Positions 31,602-44,989 of a DNA stretch of 64,000 nucleotides are shown here, one piece after another. The translations under genes were made by a program, and so were the position numbers. The notes under the pieces were generated by a model that ran no database searches, was not told the DNA's origin, and was given only the letters and a program-made list of their open reading frames with translations. Within the stretch, counting starts at the first letter, position 1; the number at the start of each line of letters is the position of its first letter. The stretch covers positions 27,777-91,776 of the forward strand of contig JAMBUN010000049.1 of assembly GCA_030271035.1 (NCBI GenBank). The letters run 5' to 3'. This stretch comes from Microascus cirrosus (taxonomy: Eukaryota > Ascomycota > Sordariomycetes > Microascales > Microascaceae).

Positions 31602-34600
31602 TGTTGCGGTGATATCGAGCTTCGAGACCTTCGTTGAGATTATCGAGGTGTGGCAGTACACGATACTTCGAGAGTAGGTTTGGATGGTAATGGGAGTTCT
31701 GAGGTCACGATATTTGAAAGAAAGGCGTCGGCGTCGGTGTCTTTAATAGCATAGAGGACGAGAACGAGAAGTCTATGTTAATGGCACTGAGCGCGGATAT
31801 CTATATGCCGCCTTACACACCGCCGCGGGGGCCCATCCATAAATTGTGAAATTCCTGCTGCCTGCAATGCCAGAGAGAATGCCTTCCATTTTGCGAGTGA
31901 CAACCGACGGATCTGCCTTTGGCCCACTTGATCGTGGGTTGCTCAGCGTGGCTGATTGTGGTGGTGCAAGCGAGGGTTCGAGTCTTGGGTCCGTCAGTCG
32001 TCGACTTGGGTTGGGTGATGAGTCCTTGAGGTCCTTGGCGGGGCGAATGACCCTTTGGATGTCCGTATCGACCATAATTCCCCGCTTAGGACAAGGAATA
32101 CTGCATGGAAATGGAAAAACCGATGCCTGCTACTTGGCTTATCACGGTGCCTGGTGCCGATGAATCATTCGCCGCATTCCTTCATGCGGTGGATCGGAGA
32201 TCGTGGCTCAGCGCTGGGGCTGCGGATGGCAATGGCACCCCACAAGGCGGTTCCCCCGCCGCCACGGTTCGGGCCCCACAAAGCCGTGTTCGAGAATGGG
32301 GCGGAGCCGGGGTTCGGAGCCAGTGGGTCGGCGCGAGATTGTGGGGCACCGTGTCTTGGCCCTCATCTGGCCAGGCTGCCGCCGGAATTCCGGGAAAATC
32401 GGTGCCTGTTGGCAACTCCGCAGGCCCTAGCCCCCTTGAGTCCTACCAACACCAGAGACCATCAATATGTTGGACCTTCCAGCCTTGCGTCGCACAGTTG
32501 TGTCGTGGCCCCACTCTCGATCTCTCAAGTCGAAGGCGTATCGGTCGGCATAGGAAGGATCAGTCGGAGTGGCTCCAACTCCGCGTTGCCATCACCCGTT
32601 ATCTCGAGGTGGTCAGACTTCCCGGTCATGTGTCCGGCCGTTCAGCGTTGCTGCTCGGAGTAGCCCATAGCCTGGAAGAAGTGAGTGCGCGGATTTGGTT
32701 TGTAGTTTTGTTTGGTCACTGAAATTGAGGTCTGTAAGCAGCACAATTGTAGTTCGCTTGCTGTTGAGCGCTAGTAAGGTTGTGATGGTGCTCAGGAACA
32801 TGACAGGCTACCATCTGTTGCCCGAGATTTGGAGGGTTACAGTGGGGGGAAGCCGCGGTATAACGCTTAGAATTCCATTTCAGTGGGTGCACGCAGTAGC
32901 CCTCAAGCGAAGGGACGTCAGCGTTGGTCCTCTGACAGACGGCCCAATGTGATCAGTGTAAAATTGGAGAAACGGACTAGAGACTGTCAAAACCATCGAC
33001 GAGACCGGGTCACTATTTAAGGACGACTCGACAGGACTGGAGCTTGCAGGCCTGAAGCTCTAACATGTCTTCCCCAGCGGCCTAGAGTTACCTCTCCTTA
33101 CCATCGCGCTGCAAAACATCTGTCGTGGCCAACCTCGCACCAGAGATGAGCGATGCGCCCCCTTCATTCTCCGTGTTGGGTATAGTAGTTCTCAAGTACG
33201 CCATGTCCTACACATTCACATGCTGCAACAAGCGCTTCGTCCTCGACATTGCCGCGGTGAACCTCGAGAGTGAAGGTGGACGTATCAACCGATCCTGTTA
33301 TTTAGGGGGGTTCTCAACGATCCTGCCGCATTCCATGAGTTTGAGGAGTTGGCTGTCGATGCCTCCGATGACAATATCAAGGGGCTGCTGGTAATCGCCA
33401 TGGCTCCAGCCCGAGAATCACGGTGGTGGACTACGATATAACAACAGCGGACTCTATAGGTGTCGACCAAGTCCCGCCATACTACGCAAATCTCTCCCTC
33501 TAGTGCCTTTCATCGTAGCATTCTGTCTCGTGAGGGCCGCAGGCACGGGCTCCCTCGAGGAACAGGCGTGTGCAGTCCCGCGGGTTGTCCGCGAGGTCAA
33601 TAGGAATTGGGAATACTCCTTCAAGGCGGCCAACGACCGACGACCGACGCTGCTTCAAGTCCGGACTCGAGGTTCCAGTCAAGATACGAGGCCTTGCTAA
33701 ATTGGGCCTCGACATTCGGAGGTCGACGATTGCAGGCCTGGTCTACTACGATAATCGGGAGACCTCGCTCCTAGACATGTTGGATGAGCCCATCGACGGG
33801 AAGATGCCTAGCATTGCTGGAATGTGCAAACCAGTGGCAGATAAGATGAGGGGGATGGGTCGGGTCGGCAGGGTAGTCGGGGTGCTTCACGGTCATGGCT
33901 TGGTCTGAGGGAATGTTACGACGGATAATGCCATTGTCGGCAGGTCTTGGAATGTTACCCTGACTTACTTTTGGGGTGGCCCTACCTTTGAGTACGTTGA
34001 CCAGGACCTTATGGAGACGAAGGTTCAGGCGATCTACAAGGCCTCGTAAAACGAGGCAGGCGCCGCTTGGTAGAGACGAGTAGTGAGCGGTGGAAACAGC
34101 CAATCGATTTCCGGTAAGACGAACAATGCAACCGTCACGGACATATGTAATGATGAGAAATAAAAGGCTGAAACATTCTTGTCCTTCTCAGACCCTTCAC
34201 ATGGAACAGTAGGAACATTCCATGGGGTCCGCCATGATTCGATCTTTCCCACGAACGCTGACCGAGGTGTTCGCGTGACCAGATACTCGCCCGGGCCGCC
34301 AAGCCGCATGCTCCTTCCAATGGGAGGCATCACGGCGTATCGGCGGGTAAACGGCGGTTCGCCGTCTGTTAGACCTGCCTCATTGAGAGACCATTTTCCC
34401 CGGCCGGGAAGGAGGGGCGGGGCAGGCGCGATCGCGGTTGCTAAGGGATGAGGGTTGGAAGCCGGCGAGGCGGGGAAGGAAGGGAACGAATATTTAAAGA
34501 GAAGGGGGCCCAGCTGGTCTTTTTGGTCTTTTTCCTTATGTCCCTGATTGTTTAGCGACACCTTGACAAACCATCTTTGATTCCATCCGATTTTGTGCGA

Positions 34601-34614
34601 CGACTTGCTGCAAC
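31602..34614. other. Divergent intergenic region with a possible relic
   Basis: The flanking genes point away from each other, so this holds both promoters. Between 33125 and 34060 several plus-strand frames show protein-like pieces (AAFHEFEELAVDASDDNIKG, then VKIRGLAKLGLDIRRSTIAG and FEYVDQDLMETKVQAIYKAS) broken by stops and frameshifts. They could be a decayed gene, but I cannot assign a family. The rest shows nothing. Confidence 0.35.
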
Positions 34615-35341
34615 ATGGCTTTCGTCCGACCGTATAAGCCCTCGGACTCCGAGGCCATCGCCCACATCGTAAGTGTCCCCTGACCACCACGAACACGGAA
34701 CTGCCACACAGGGCTAACAATCCCAGTGTCGCTCGACGCTCCCGGTCTTCCTCGCCTCCAGCCCGGAGGCCACGCGCCTAGCTCCCTACCTCTGGGCGCA
34801 CCAGTACACCCACCTCTGCCCCTCGCACTGCTTCGTTATCGAGGACCCCTCCGCCGTCCCGTCACACCCCTCGGCCCCCATCAACAACATCGTCGGCTAC
34901 ATCCTCGGCACGCCCTCGATCCCGGACTTCATCTCCCGGTACAGCTCCTACGTGTCTGAGGTGCTCTCTAAGGAGGTCGAGAAGCCGGAGGGCCCCATGC
35001 AGGAGTGGGCCACTATTGAGGGAACGGCGAACCCGATATGCCTCGCCCAGATCGCGTACGACGGCGAGGAGCTTCTGAGGAAAGGTAGGGAGGCAATGTG
35101 CAAGGACTACCCGGCTACTCTGCACATTGACATTTTGGACGGGTGGAGGAACAAGGGACTAGGGAAAGTGTTGGTGGACAGGTTCTTGGGGACGCTTCCG
35201 GAGGGGACGAAGGTGCATCTTGCGGCGGCGGGGACGAACACGAGGGTCGTACCGTTTTATGAGAGGTGTGGGTTTAGGGTTCTGCCCGGCGGGGAGAAGA
35301 CTGGAAATATCTGGATGGTGAGGGATGGGGATGAGGATTAG
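34615..35341 (+). CDS. GNAT-family N-acetyltransferase
   Basis: Two exons, 34615-34668 and 34727-35341, are joined across a 58-base intron (GTAAGT donor, GCTAAC branch) and encode 222 residues. The acetyl-CoA pyrophosphate loop of GNAT motif A is visible as LHIDILDGWRNKGLGKVLVD (RxxGxG core). Motif B follows with NTRVVPFYERCGFRVLP. The LHIDIL...G.G pattern and the overall length resemble fungal and bacterial GNATs related to the acetyltransferase-like domain of O-GlcNAcase. Its acceptor substrate is unknown. There is no targeting signal, so it is presumably cytosolic. Its gene stands alone and converges on the Cys-rich microprotein gene. Confidence 0.88.
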
Positions 35342-36306
35342 GGGAATGGCTTGTCGGGAGTCTGATATTCGGCTTCTGCCGGCCTGACGGGCTCTGGGTA
35401 TTAAGTTCGGCGAATTTATGGGGTGCGGGGAAGGTCCATATCTTCAGGGCTGTGGGGTAGTTCAGTGTGGTGATTTCGGCGTCTTCATGCAGAGCAAAGC
35501 GTGCGGCAGGCTGCTTGGGGATTGGCAGTACACATTCGGGATCGAGCCTGCAGATCATGACGCCGGCGCAACATCTTTTTCTTGTTCGCATCACATAGCG
35601 GGCGGAGGGCAAGCTCAAGCATCCCAGTTAAAGATAGTGTACGAGGTTATTTCTAAATTGAAAGGGGTATATATCGATCATTTGTAACGCTGAAATCATG
35701 AAAAGAAGAGAGTATGTCGTGAGATCCGAAAAGGTGTATCTCACTCAAATTGCTATTCCCCGCCAGACAGCTTCAAAGAGAAAAAAAAGACAGTCCCAGG
35801 AAAACATCGCACTATTTCCTCGTCGTTTCCACCCGCGGAAGCCGCCTTCTTGGCGTGTCCAAAATCCCAACTCCCAAGACTATGGTCCATTCACATGAAA
35901 AGAATGGACAAAGATAATGACACAACCGAAAACGTAATCCGTTACGCGAAACTCAATTTTGTTGCGGGTGCCCAGTTGGGATGAGGGGGGAGTGTGCGAT
36001 CTGCAGGTGGCGCTCCGAGATCGCGGGGGGAATAGACTTGATTGGACGGGGGATTCCGGGTGGGAATCAGCGGCGATGGGATTGGTGGGGTGACGTCGGT
36101 GATGCATGGAGGGTTCTCTAGGTATGCAGGTGCATTTTTCTGGGCTCGCTGTGTTGGTGTTTCGTCGTGGTTGTGGTAGCCTTCCTGGTTCGAGCCATGG
36201 TGTGGTCGACGATCTCCTTTTTTGTTCTTCAAGTTGTGTCCATTTTCTTTTCTTGTCCGTCCTCGCCTCGCCACCAAAGGGGAGAGGACGAAGAGGACGA
36301 GAAGGA
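35342..36306. other. Intergenic, 3' regions of converging genes
   Basis: No gene seen. A purine-rich patch with a run of A occurs near 35780. The minus-strand part next to 36307 is probably the microprotein 3' untranslated region. Confidence 0.5.
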
Positions 36307-36405
36307 TTAGACGCAGGTGTGGCACTCCTCGTGGTCGCAGCCGGGGCAGCTCGTTGAGATGACGATCATGCTCCCGCACTTGCAGCAGTGAGGCGCGTAG
36401 GGCAT
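36307..36405 (-). CDS. 32-residue Cys-rich microprotein
   Basis: A very short gene starts at the ATG at 36405 in a good context (CCAAAATGCC) and ends with TAA at 36307. The peptide opens MPYAPHCCKCGSMIV and continues with TSCPGCDHEECHTCV. Its Cys pairs, C-C-x-C then C-P-x-C, followed by H-E-E-C-x-x-C, resemble a miniature zinc ribbon. Filamentous fungi carry many such short Cys proteins with a CxxC...HxxCxxC layout, so I believe it is real despite its size. It has no signal peptide, so it is probably nuclear or cytosolic rather than secreted. Function unknown. Confidence 0.55.
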   Translation of the reverse strand: MPYAPHCCKCGSMIVISTSCPGCDHEECHTCV

Positions 36406-37959
36406 TTTGGCGGTAGTTTTTGAGGAGTGCGGAGCGGCGGGCGTGCTGTTTTGGTAGGGCAATGCCTCTATTTCTCTTGCGTTGTTCTTAAAAAGTCGTA
36501 GTGGGGAGCTCGAGGGCGTTTATTGCAAGAGAAAGAGATGATTGAAAATGGAGGGAAGAAGATAAAAGGGAGCAAGAATAAGAAACAGGTAGGCGTGGGA
36601 GGGGGAAGTCCAGATATTTATGTCCCAAGGCAAACCTCCATAGATAAAGGAATGTTGTAAAAGCTTTTTGGCCTTAGTCTTTCGAGTCCTCACCCTCCAA
36701 AATTCCAACTTTTATTTTATACAAATGTGTAATGGAAAAAAGAACGCGGGGAAAGGCAACAAAAACCCAAAATCCACACCCCCGCCGCCGCCCCGGCCGC
36801 ACCAGTAGGGACTTAGAAGAGCAGCTCTATTAAATTAGCTCTACGCCCCAAGCTCTGGGAGGACACGCCCTGCGGCGGCGGCGGCGAATGCAGGAGAGCG
36901 CCATTGCATGGGTGGGGGTGGATTGGGACCCGTTGTGGTGGGCAGACGGCTGGGTCTGTTGTTCCGTGTTATTTTCGTGAGGGTTTGCCACCGGCGCCTT
37001 GGACCTCTCTGTCATGTTGGTCTGGGCGTCAATGAAAACAAGCTAGTGGGGCGGAGCGGGGCTGCTATTCGTGGGGAAGAAGGGAGAGCTTGCCGCCGAG
37101 GCTTCGGTCGGTGCTTTGTCAGGTCGGGAAACAATGAAAGGGGCCGTGCATTGCTCTGCACCTCGATTTGTCGGCGAGCTTGGGAGGCGAAGGGTGGGAA
37201 TAGAGATCAAGCTAGATGCTCATTGGCGGGTTTGCTCCCGTCATGACGCCGGAGGCGAAACGCCCGTCAGGGACGAGAGCTGGTGTGAGCTCTTTTGCCA
37301 ACTTCGTCAAGAAAGGACCTGGGCTGGATATGGCAAAGCGACTCTGGGGAAGTGCTCGGGTATTGTCGGACGTCTGCTTGGAATGCATTGGCCAATGTCA
37401 CGGACAATGACGACAAAGCGTACCGGTGCTGGAGGATCGTCTCCAATGCTTCAGTCCACTACTGTGTCATCACTCTCGTGGGGGGTCACGGGAAGGGCCG
37501 TCAAACTGCCTCGTGCGGCTCTGTTGTTCCACGAGGGGCCGAAAACATACGACTAACGGGATGGTCTCGCGAGGATTAGTCCACACACGTAAGGAACTCG
37601 ACTGATTCTGGCATCCATGTCGTCAACTACACGCACGTGTGGACAGGAACTCCAGGTGGATATGGCACGGCTGCTTAGCCTTGAACGTAACTCCAGGAAC
37701 ACCCTCCCATGATACGCACAATTGGAGATACCGATAATGCCAACCTCACAGATCCTCCATAATTCTTGAGTTGGAGGGGGCCATGTTCAGGTTAGAGGTG
37801 ACCTTGAGTCCGCTCCCCACCTCCCAACATCACAACACTCCATCACCATGACAAGGAAAGAGCCACCCAGCGTCATCACTAACTGCCCCCCTGCTTGGTA
37901 ACTCTTCCTAGCATCCGCTCCCGATGCCTACAGCGATATGGCCCTACCGAAGGTCCCAT

Positions 37960-38580
37960 GCCTGGACTACTTAGCTCAAGTTTTCTGCATGTCTCCCAGC
38001 GAAGTAGCGGAACATCACCCGCCTTTGGACCATACGCTCATCGTCTCCCACACGGCCAGCCGCCCTTCGGGGTGACTGTGTTGTACTATGGGGATTCATA
38101 TATTATGGCCTTCGCTTTAACCTTCTTTTTTTTTTGGTCTTTTGGCTTTTTGCTCGCCCTTTCCCTGCGTCCTTGCTTACCCTTGCCAGGTGCAGACTTG
38201 TAAGTGAACCTAAGGGTTATTGCAGTGAGCGCTGGAGGCCGTTCATTATCGAATATCAGGCATGGTTCTGGGGTCTGCTGAGTACTTGAACTGGAATCTA
38301 GAGCCCGATTCTCAGCGAAGTAGCTGGACACCACCCGCCGGGGAAGGGGGAGGGAGGAGCGTTGCCTTCGCTGCGCACATTTTTCCTGAACTCGGCCTCG
38401 CCACTCTCTTCTCTCCGTGCTATCCTTTGGTATCCCTCGGTCCTTTGCCGCTCCGAAGGTTGGGGATGTGTCTCTGAGATCTCATCAGTTCTCGAGTATC
38501 AGGAGCCATCTGGACTGACTTTACCTACTTGATCCAGTCTCTGGGACAGCTCCAGCGAAGTAGCTGAACTACGTCTCTAA
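37960..38580 (+). repeat. Three-copy degenerate repeat around CAGCGAAGTAGC
   Basis: The 12-base core CAGCGAAGTAGC occurs at 37997, 38313 and 38553. Flanks are similar in part: copies 1 and 2 share a following ACA(T/C)CACCCGCC, and copies 2 and 3 share an upstream GA(A/G)TATCAGG about 60 bases before the core. Spacing is about 316 and 240 bases. This suggests old tandem duplications of a unit of roughly 240 bases. Function unknown. Confidence 0.6.
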
Positions 38581-38832
38581 ACCTGTCAGCAACGTGGCCC
38601 TCCTCCCGTACAGACTATGTTCTACATGTGCAAAGAAAAAAAAAATCGTGTCTTGGCTTTTTCTTTTTTCCATTCTCTTAAAAAAGATGACTTTCTTTTC
38701 TCTCTCCTCTTCTCGTCGTCCCATCGACCCCTTTTGATCTGGGCAACCGTGAGAGGGCTGGAAGTTCGATGGACTGAGAACCGGAGGGGGAGGAGGCCGC
38801 TGGGTACCGGTACATGGGTGATCACGGGGTAG

Positions 38833-38914
38833 GCGCTGGTGGTCTAGCGGGAGGAAGACTTGCCGTTAGAATGGCTTCCATTTGTGCTCTGGGTTCAACC
38901 CCTGGAGCCGGAGC
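38833..38914 (+). other. tRNA-like Pol III element (degenerate)
   Basis: It has an A-box-like TGGTCTAGCGGG at 38840, a B-box-like GGTTCAACCCC at 38892 and a T5 terminator at 38920. A 7-base acceptor stem forms between 38833-38839 and 38908-38914 with one mismatch, and a D stem (GTCT/AGAC) is perfect. The T stem is two pairs too long and the anticodon stem has only three pairs, so no anticodon can be assigned. It is best read as a decayed tRNA or a tRNA-derived element. Confidence 0.35.
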
Positions 38915-41900
38915 TTTAGTTTTTGGTCTTCGGTGATTGTTGAAATGCGGTTGGATATACGTTCTGAGATACTAGATGATCTTTGGAACATGGTTGACCG
39001 CATTTCGATGATTGATGGGATGCCGTGGTTTGAGAATCAAAACAACGGGTGGAGCTGACGCGTTGATATCCTTCTCCGTAGCCTGCAAATAAGACATTTA
39101 GCTTGACAGATTCCATCAGAAGCATCGTTTTGACACAGGTCTCAACCTGATACCTCCAGTTGGGATATATATAGAACTACGGAATTGATACACGTCGCCA
39201 TCTCCTCGAGACACGTCTCTCGGCTTCATGACACTGGTATGACAGCCCCATTACTCTGGCACCATTCAATGCCCCTTTAATATGGAGTATGTACGTTGAG
39301 GCTCAAAGGTCGCAAGTACTCTTCCACTTGGCGAGTCAAGGCGTTGACTCCCAAGATTAGGGTCACAGAACCACCTGTACAGATTTTTCTTTATTAAGAA
39401 AATGGGCAAGTCCGTGATAAATAACACTGTTTCCACATCCATCCGGAAGACGGCTCTCAGTGTCTCTGATGAGATATGGTTGCAGGGAGCACATGTGCCT
39501 CATCTCACCTACAACATTGAAGCTAGGGGCGTATCACGAGCCAGCCCGTCGGAATAGAGTCTTTACAGTTTTCTGAACCGTATATAAGCTTGCAAAAAAG
39601 AGGTCCCCTGTACCACGTGGGCGGAGCACACAAGCACCTACACCGGAAGGGGTGAGTTGTAGAAGGGGAGTACATATTTCGTGAAGCATTGACCCCAATG
39701 ACGGGTGCAACACAGCACAAAGGGCCATTCCGATGAGACAGGCAGTCTCCCACCGAGACAGGAAGGAGACGCTCCCAAAATGGCGCTGAAGGATCCCCGG
39801 GTGGCGTCTCAAAATCTGCTGACGCCGGGGCTTCGCGGATCCACCGTGTTCCTTTCGGGACAGAGGGACTGTCGGGCGGGTTGAAGAGCCCCCGACCTGC
39901 CACTGGTCCGACCGGCGCCGGAAGCGGCCCGTGACGGACGGCATTAGTATGTGGGCGGCCCCGAAACTTACCTGTCCTGAACCGAGTGTTCAGCTAAGGC
40001 ACCTCGGTGATGCCCTCCTTGGGACTCGGGACGAACCTGCAATGAACGTTCTCGGACTATGGGCATGCGCCAATAGACATCAATTACAACTTTAAACACA
40101 TGAAGTTGCGGCCGACTCGATATCCGTGCTCACATCCGCACCCACCCGGAAATGCATCAGGATCACGGGATCGGTACACCAAAGGTGGTGATGTCTCGCA
40201 TGGTCTCGCAGCCGAAATCATGTCCCCAAGATAAGTTGGTTTCCGCATGGCACCAATGGGGTCTATTGGTGGACAGCGCGTTGCAATGTCTTGAGCCCCT
40301 GCTGCATCGTGCGACGGGGCGCGCGGACGAAACCCGCGAGGGGCGATTAACCCCTATGGAACCTGCCGGCTCTCCCGATCTCGAAGCCCAACGGTCTCCC
40401 TCGGACAGTATCTTGGGGGCTGTGGATGGGACGTCCTCGAATCGCTCGAACGACGCGTCGAGGATCCAGGACGATATGGAAGTCCATCTGACGCTTCCTG
40501 CATCCGCTTCGTGCGCATGGATCCTCGACGATCTCCGTCCCCTCTCGCTCTGACTGCAGAGTTGGGAGAGACATTGCCCGCCGTTGTTGCACCACTGCAG
40601 GCACCACAAGCACGATCGACAGGACGTATGATTCTGTGATCCCAGGAACCAGATCGCCGCGCACAGAGCCCCCCTGCGCCAGCGACGTCACGACGTCACC
40701 CTCCATCACCCACGAACCACCCACCAGGCGCGGCCTCGACGCGTCACCCCCTCTTACAACCCCTCATCTTCCCGTCCACGGGCAAAGATGCGGGCGCCGC
40801 TCCGCGTCACGCACGTCATGTCGTCGCCCCTCGACAAATATGCCAATCTCACTAGAATCATGATTAGAGCGGGCACGAAGAAATCGATGGCAGGCTCTTA
40901 GCTATGGTACATGGTAGTACATGCCACTTCGGTGAAGGATGGCCGGCCAGAATTAGCGCGCCCTATTTCGACCCCGCCCAAACCTTCGTTCCACGCGGTG
41001 TCATGTCCTAGCGCGATAGCAGATCCCTTCTCGTTCTTACCTGGATCGAGATCGAGACGTTTGTTGACGTCGACACCTAGCGCGTCGTGTCGCGTTTCTC
41101 GAAGCGAACTGTGGCACTGTCACGGCAGGGCCTCATGCACTCGCAAGGTGGTGGACGGGAATGTGCAGCAATGGGGGCTGCGGTTCGGCCGTGCCAGGGA
41201 AAGCCCTTCTGCGCCTCCCGCATGGCGTTTGCCGAAATTGTCCTTGCAGAAGCGAATTCGGCTCCTGTTCTCCAAAACCAGGTCTTCAAGCTCCAAATGG
41301 GGCCCGCGGAGAAATCTTCAGCCCGGCCGACAGCGGGAAGCATATCGTGTCTAGCGTAAATGAACAGTTGCGCAGCCTCCGACCCGGGGGAGATGAAAGC
41401 CGTAATTTCGCTGCTCCCGCAGGTTGCAATTTCACTTTTTCCTCCTCTGCTTTGTCCACCCGCAGGGCTGCCGATCATCTGATATTACGTCGTATTTAAT
41501 AATGTTTCCGAGCCGTCGGTGCTGCAACGGTACGGAATTAACGCGAAGAGAGTCCAGTCTCCGCTAGGCAAGATCGGAAAGCAACGGTGCTTCATTTCCT
41601 TGGGCGATCAGACTTCGCGGTAGTGAGTTGACATTTTGCGTCTTGTGATGGGCGAGCCTCCGAAATAGGCGTTGTCTGTCAGGTAAGAAGACTTTTGGGA
41701 TCCCACTTAGCGGGCTGAAGAGCGCGCGAAGAACTGGAGGGATCTTCGTCCTTAGGGCACGGACGAGGAAACACAGAGCCGCTGCGGGATATGCTGTTCG
41801 GTGTGGGTTAGCCCGGTCTGTCCTCCCGATCCGTCGCCTCCCGCCCGCACCGCGGCCAAACTCCTCGTCCCTCTGGGACCGCCGTGGAGACGCTCCGGTG

Positions 41901-44900
41901 GGCTATATCTCGACGACGAACCCACCTCCCACCGTTCCCCGAACCCAGTAGGCAGGTCCCGGGGGCCATCACAATTAACGAGAAGACCAGCAAATGGAGA
42001 AAAAAGCCCTGGTGGAGTCCCGCTCGCTGGCCCTCTGACCCACAACGCATGGAGCCCTTCCCTCGTGGGAGATGGAATGAAAATTTATTCCTTGTCCGCC
42101 AAGACTCTTTCAGGTGCTCTGCTCCGTCCTACCGGGGAGGCTCCCAGGAGACTGGCATGCTTGGTGTTCCTTATTGAAGCTGCTGAGACGCGCTATTCGG
42201 CATTGGTGTTCTGGAACGTGGAGTCAAAGGCCCCCTTCATCACGAAAAGCAGACAATTCCTTCGTCTCTTTTGTCTGTGGGCTGACAGGGCCCGACGCGA
42301 CAAAAGATGGACCTTCCGTTCTGGGCTGGCATTGGGCAATGGATGAAAGGAACAATCCCGCTTTGAAGTAACACACAGTGCCCCGGTTCTTGCCCAATCG
42401 AACTCTCGATGCGGACAAGAGCGACCTAGCTCCAGGAACAAACGCCCTGTTATTGGTCAGAGCCAGTCCACGCCGGCCATTCTCCAAAAGGGGGAAGGCA
42501 CAGAGTGGGGTGGTGACAGGGCAGCCTGAAAATAGGGGGTGGCCGAACCCGGGATTTCTTCCCCCCCCTGAGTTGGCGTCGATGTTCCTTCTCTCATTCG
42601 ACAGGCATTCTCGGAACTGCGCCCGGTGCATCTGGCCAATATCCCTCCTTCGGCACACAGCTGTATAAAGTGGAGTAATACAACACTTTTCTGGTCTCGT
42701 TTGGGCGACTTCCGTCTGAACAAAATACGAGCTTGCCCCTATTATTGGCCTCGTACGAAGTATCATTACATGGCATCCTCGAGGGCGCCACGGCTTATTT
42801 ACGTCGTCGTTCAGCAGAGGCGCCCGATTCCGTGTTTGTTCTTGGGTGATATCGAACGAGTCGGCGCTTTTGGGGAAATCTGCACTCAAAATCACTCAGG
42901 AGCGAAAGGCGGCCAAGCAAAAGCAGAATATGAGATCGGACTGCTTGTGCTGATTCCATGAAGGGTTGCGGGAGCATCCGCCTGGCTGTCTGACTAAGAG
43001 GCGGGCCCTAAGCATCAAGAGCTGAAAAGCCGGCAAATAATGATGGAAAATCCACTCGGCAGGCTCCTGTGCATGGTTATGAATCCTACAGATGAGGAGA
43101 GCACCTCTGGTGATGAAGGAGCATGTGGCGTTCTTCCCTGATGGCTGATTCAACGATGACTGACAGCTGGCGCCGGCGATATCGGGAGTATGGTCCATGG
43201 CTCAGGGGCAGTGGACGAAGTGGAACGACTCATCCTTCCGTGTGCCGCGGGGAGGTGGCGTGGGCAGCTGCATGCACCATGCGGCGGTCGCGTTTCATAT
43301 CCAGCCTCTGTTTGTGCAGCCCACTTCTTCAGCGTCGTTCGTATTGCTTTTTTAAAATGGCCAAGAAACATTGCGTATTTTGGGCGGGGAAAGATGGGAT
43401 GACGGGTGGCGATGGCTGAGTCAACAAACGATGGGCTGGCCCCCGCCTCAGACTGACGTCTGAGGCACTGGGAGCTGGGAGTCGACGGTGGTCGGCCTGG
43501 AGATGTAGCAGAGTGGCGGGGGGATATCAGGGGTGACACAGTTTGACAATGCCAGAGGCTTGGAACAACCAAGCGCCATACTGAGAGCCTCTATGTTCAA
43601 TGATCTAATTCCAATATCACAGCGCATGTTGGGAAAAAGAAGAAGTGGGTTAAAGGAGCAGCCGAGCCCCTCGGAACTTGATAACGACGGGCACCATGCA
43701 AGAACTTGTATGAAGGAATTGCGATGGTTATGTGGCAGTCAATTTCAGCACTACTCTGAACAGATCATGCAAAAGAAACGAAGGATTTCTTTTCGGAAAC
43801 AAATACATCCTGCTTGTTGGCGGAGTTGGCAGTCATCACAATGGCGGCGTCCACAGGTTGCAAGCCTTTGTGGAAAGGGCCTTGCCCGGGGGTGAATTTA
43901 GCAAGATGCCTTCATTTACCGTGTAATACTGTGCAGACACTGACTTGTACCTGCTGAAGCGAGAGCCAATGCCGCGCTGGGCCCCGCCAAATCTTTGAGG
44001 TGGAAGGCTCGACTTTGCTTCTTCCATGCAGGTACGGAAGTACATGCGGGTACCTCCTGCCGAGAGCAGGGAGGGCACGCCTGCTGAGGGAATGCGCGAT
44101 CGCAGGAGCAGCCCGAAAGAGGGACACCCCCACCAGACTCGTCGAGACAGGGGACACCCTGGACCAGCTCTCGTGGGCCCGCTCCCATTTGCTGGGAACG
44201 CTCGCTCGGATGCCCCAGCTGCCCAATTGTCAATCGCCCAGGCCTGATGCCGCCTGTGACCAATCCATTCTTGGCGATTCTCTGGTTCCCCCCGGCTCCT
44301 TCCCCAGCTTCCAGGCTCAAAACTTTTGATCGGAACCTCCCCTGGTCGCCCCTTCTTCCCTCAACAGGACGGATCTCCTCCTTTCCGACATCTTCGAGCA
44401 CTCCCTTCCACACGATAACCGACGAGTCACCCGTCATCCGCTCCTTTCGAAATCACATTCCTTCCGACAGCGCCGGACTGTCTTGCTTTCCAGTTCGCTA
44501 GCATCAAACACGACGTATTCCGAAGGCGGCATCTACGTACTGTGGCCGAGGTCAACCACATCCCGACATTCTTTCACACGATTTACGAGTACATCTCAGT
44601 CAGCGCCTTTTCCAGCAACGCAAGAGTTTTCGTTTCGTTCTCGCTCTCCTTTTCGACTCACGAAGCGATCCCAACCGCGCGAGACGCATATTCGACTGCC
44701 ACAAGCCTATGCTGCAGTTAACCACTTAGCGCTGTGTGACCCGACGACCCTCGTTTCACTCGCCTCGAACTGTCTGCGACGAAAGACCGCTGCCGCATCT
44801 CCTTTCAACTACCACTTTCTTTTGCGGCCCGTGTACTGGACTTTTACAATCTCTCTTTTCCTCTGACTGCTGTCGATGAGCCCTATCTTTCACGACAAAT

Positions 44901-44989
44901 CCGCCAAGAGTGTGGTTGCATTTCACCTAGACTCAACCGGGGTTTTCCTGTCGATGAAACCAGTTCGACACACCTGATTCCAGGTCGAG

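Noticed and set aside
32105..32722. Plus-strand frame of 205 residues
   Set aside because: Overlaps other frames, composition looks non-coding, and no domain was recognised.
42224..42895. Minus-strand frame of 223 residues in the 9 kb gap
   Set aside because: Codon pattern and composition look random and no motif is present.
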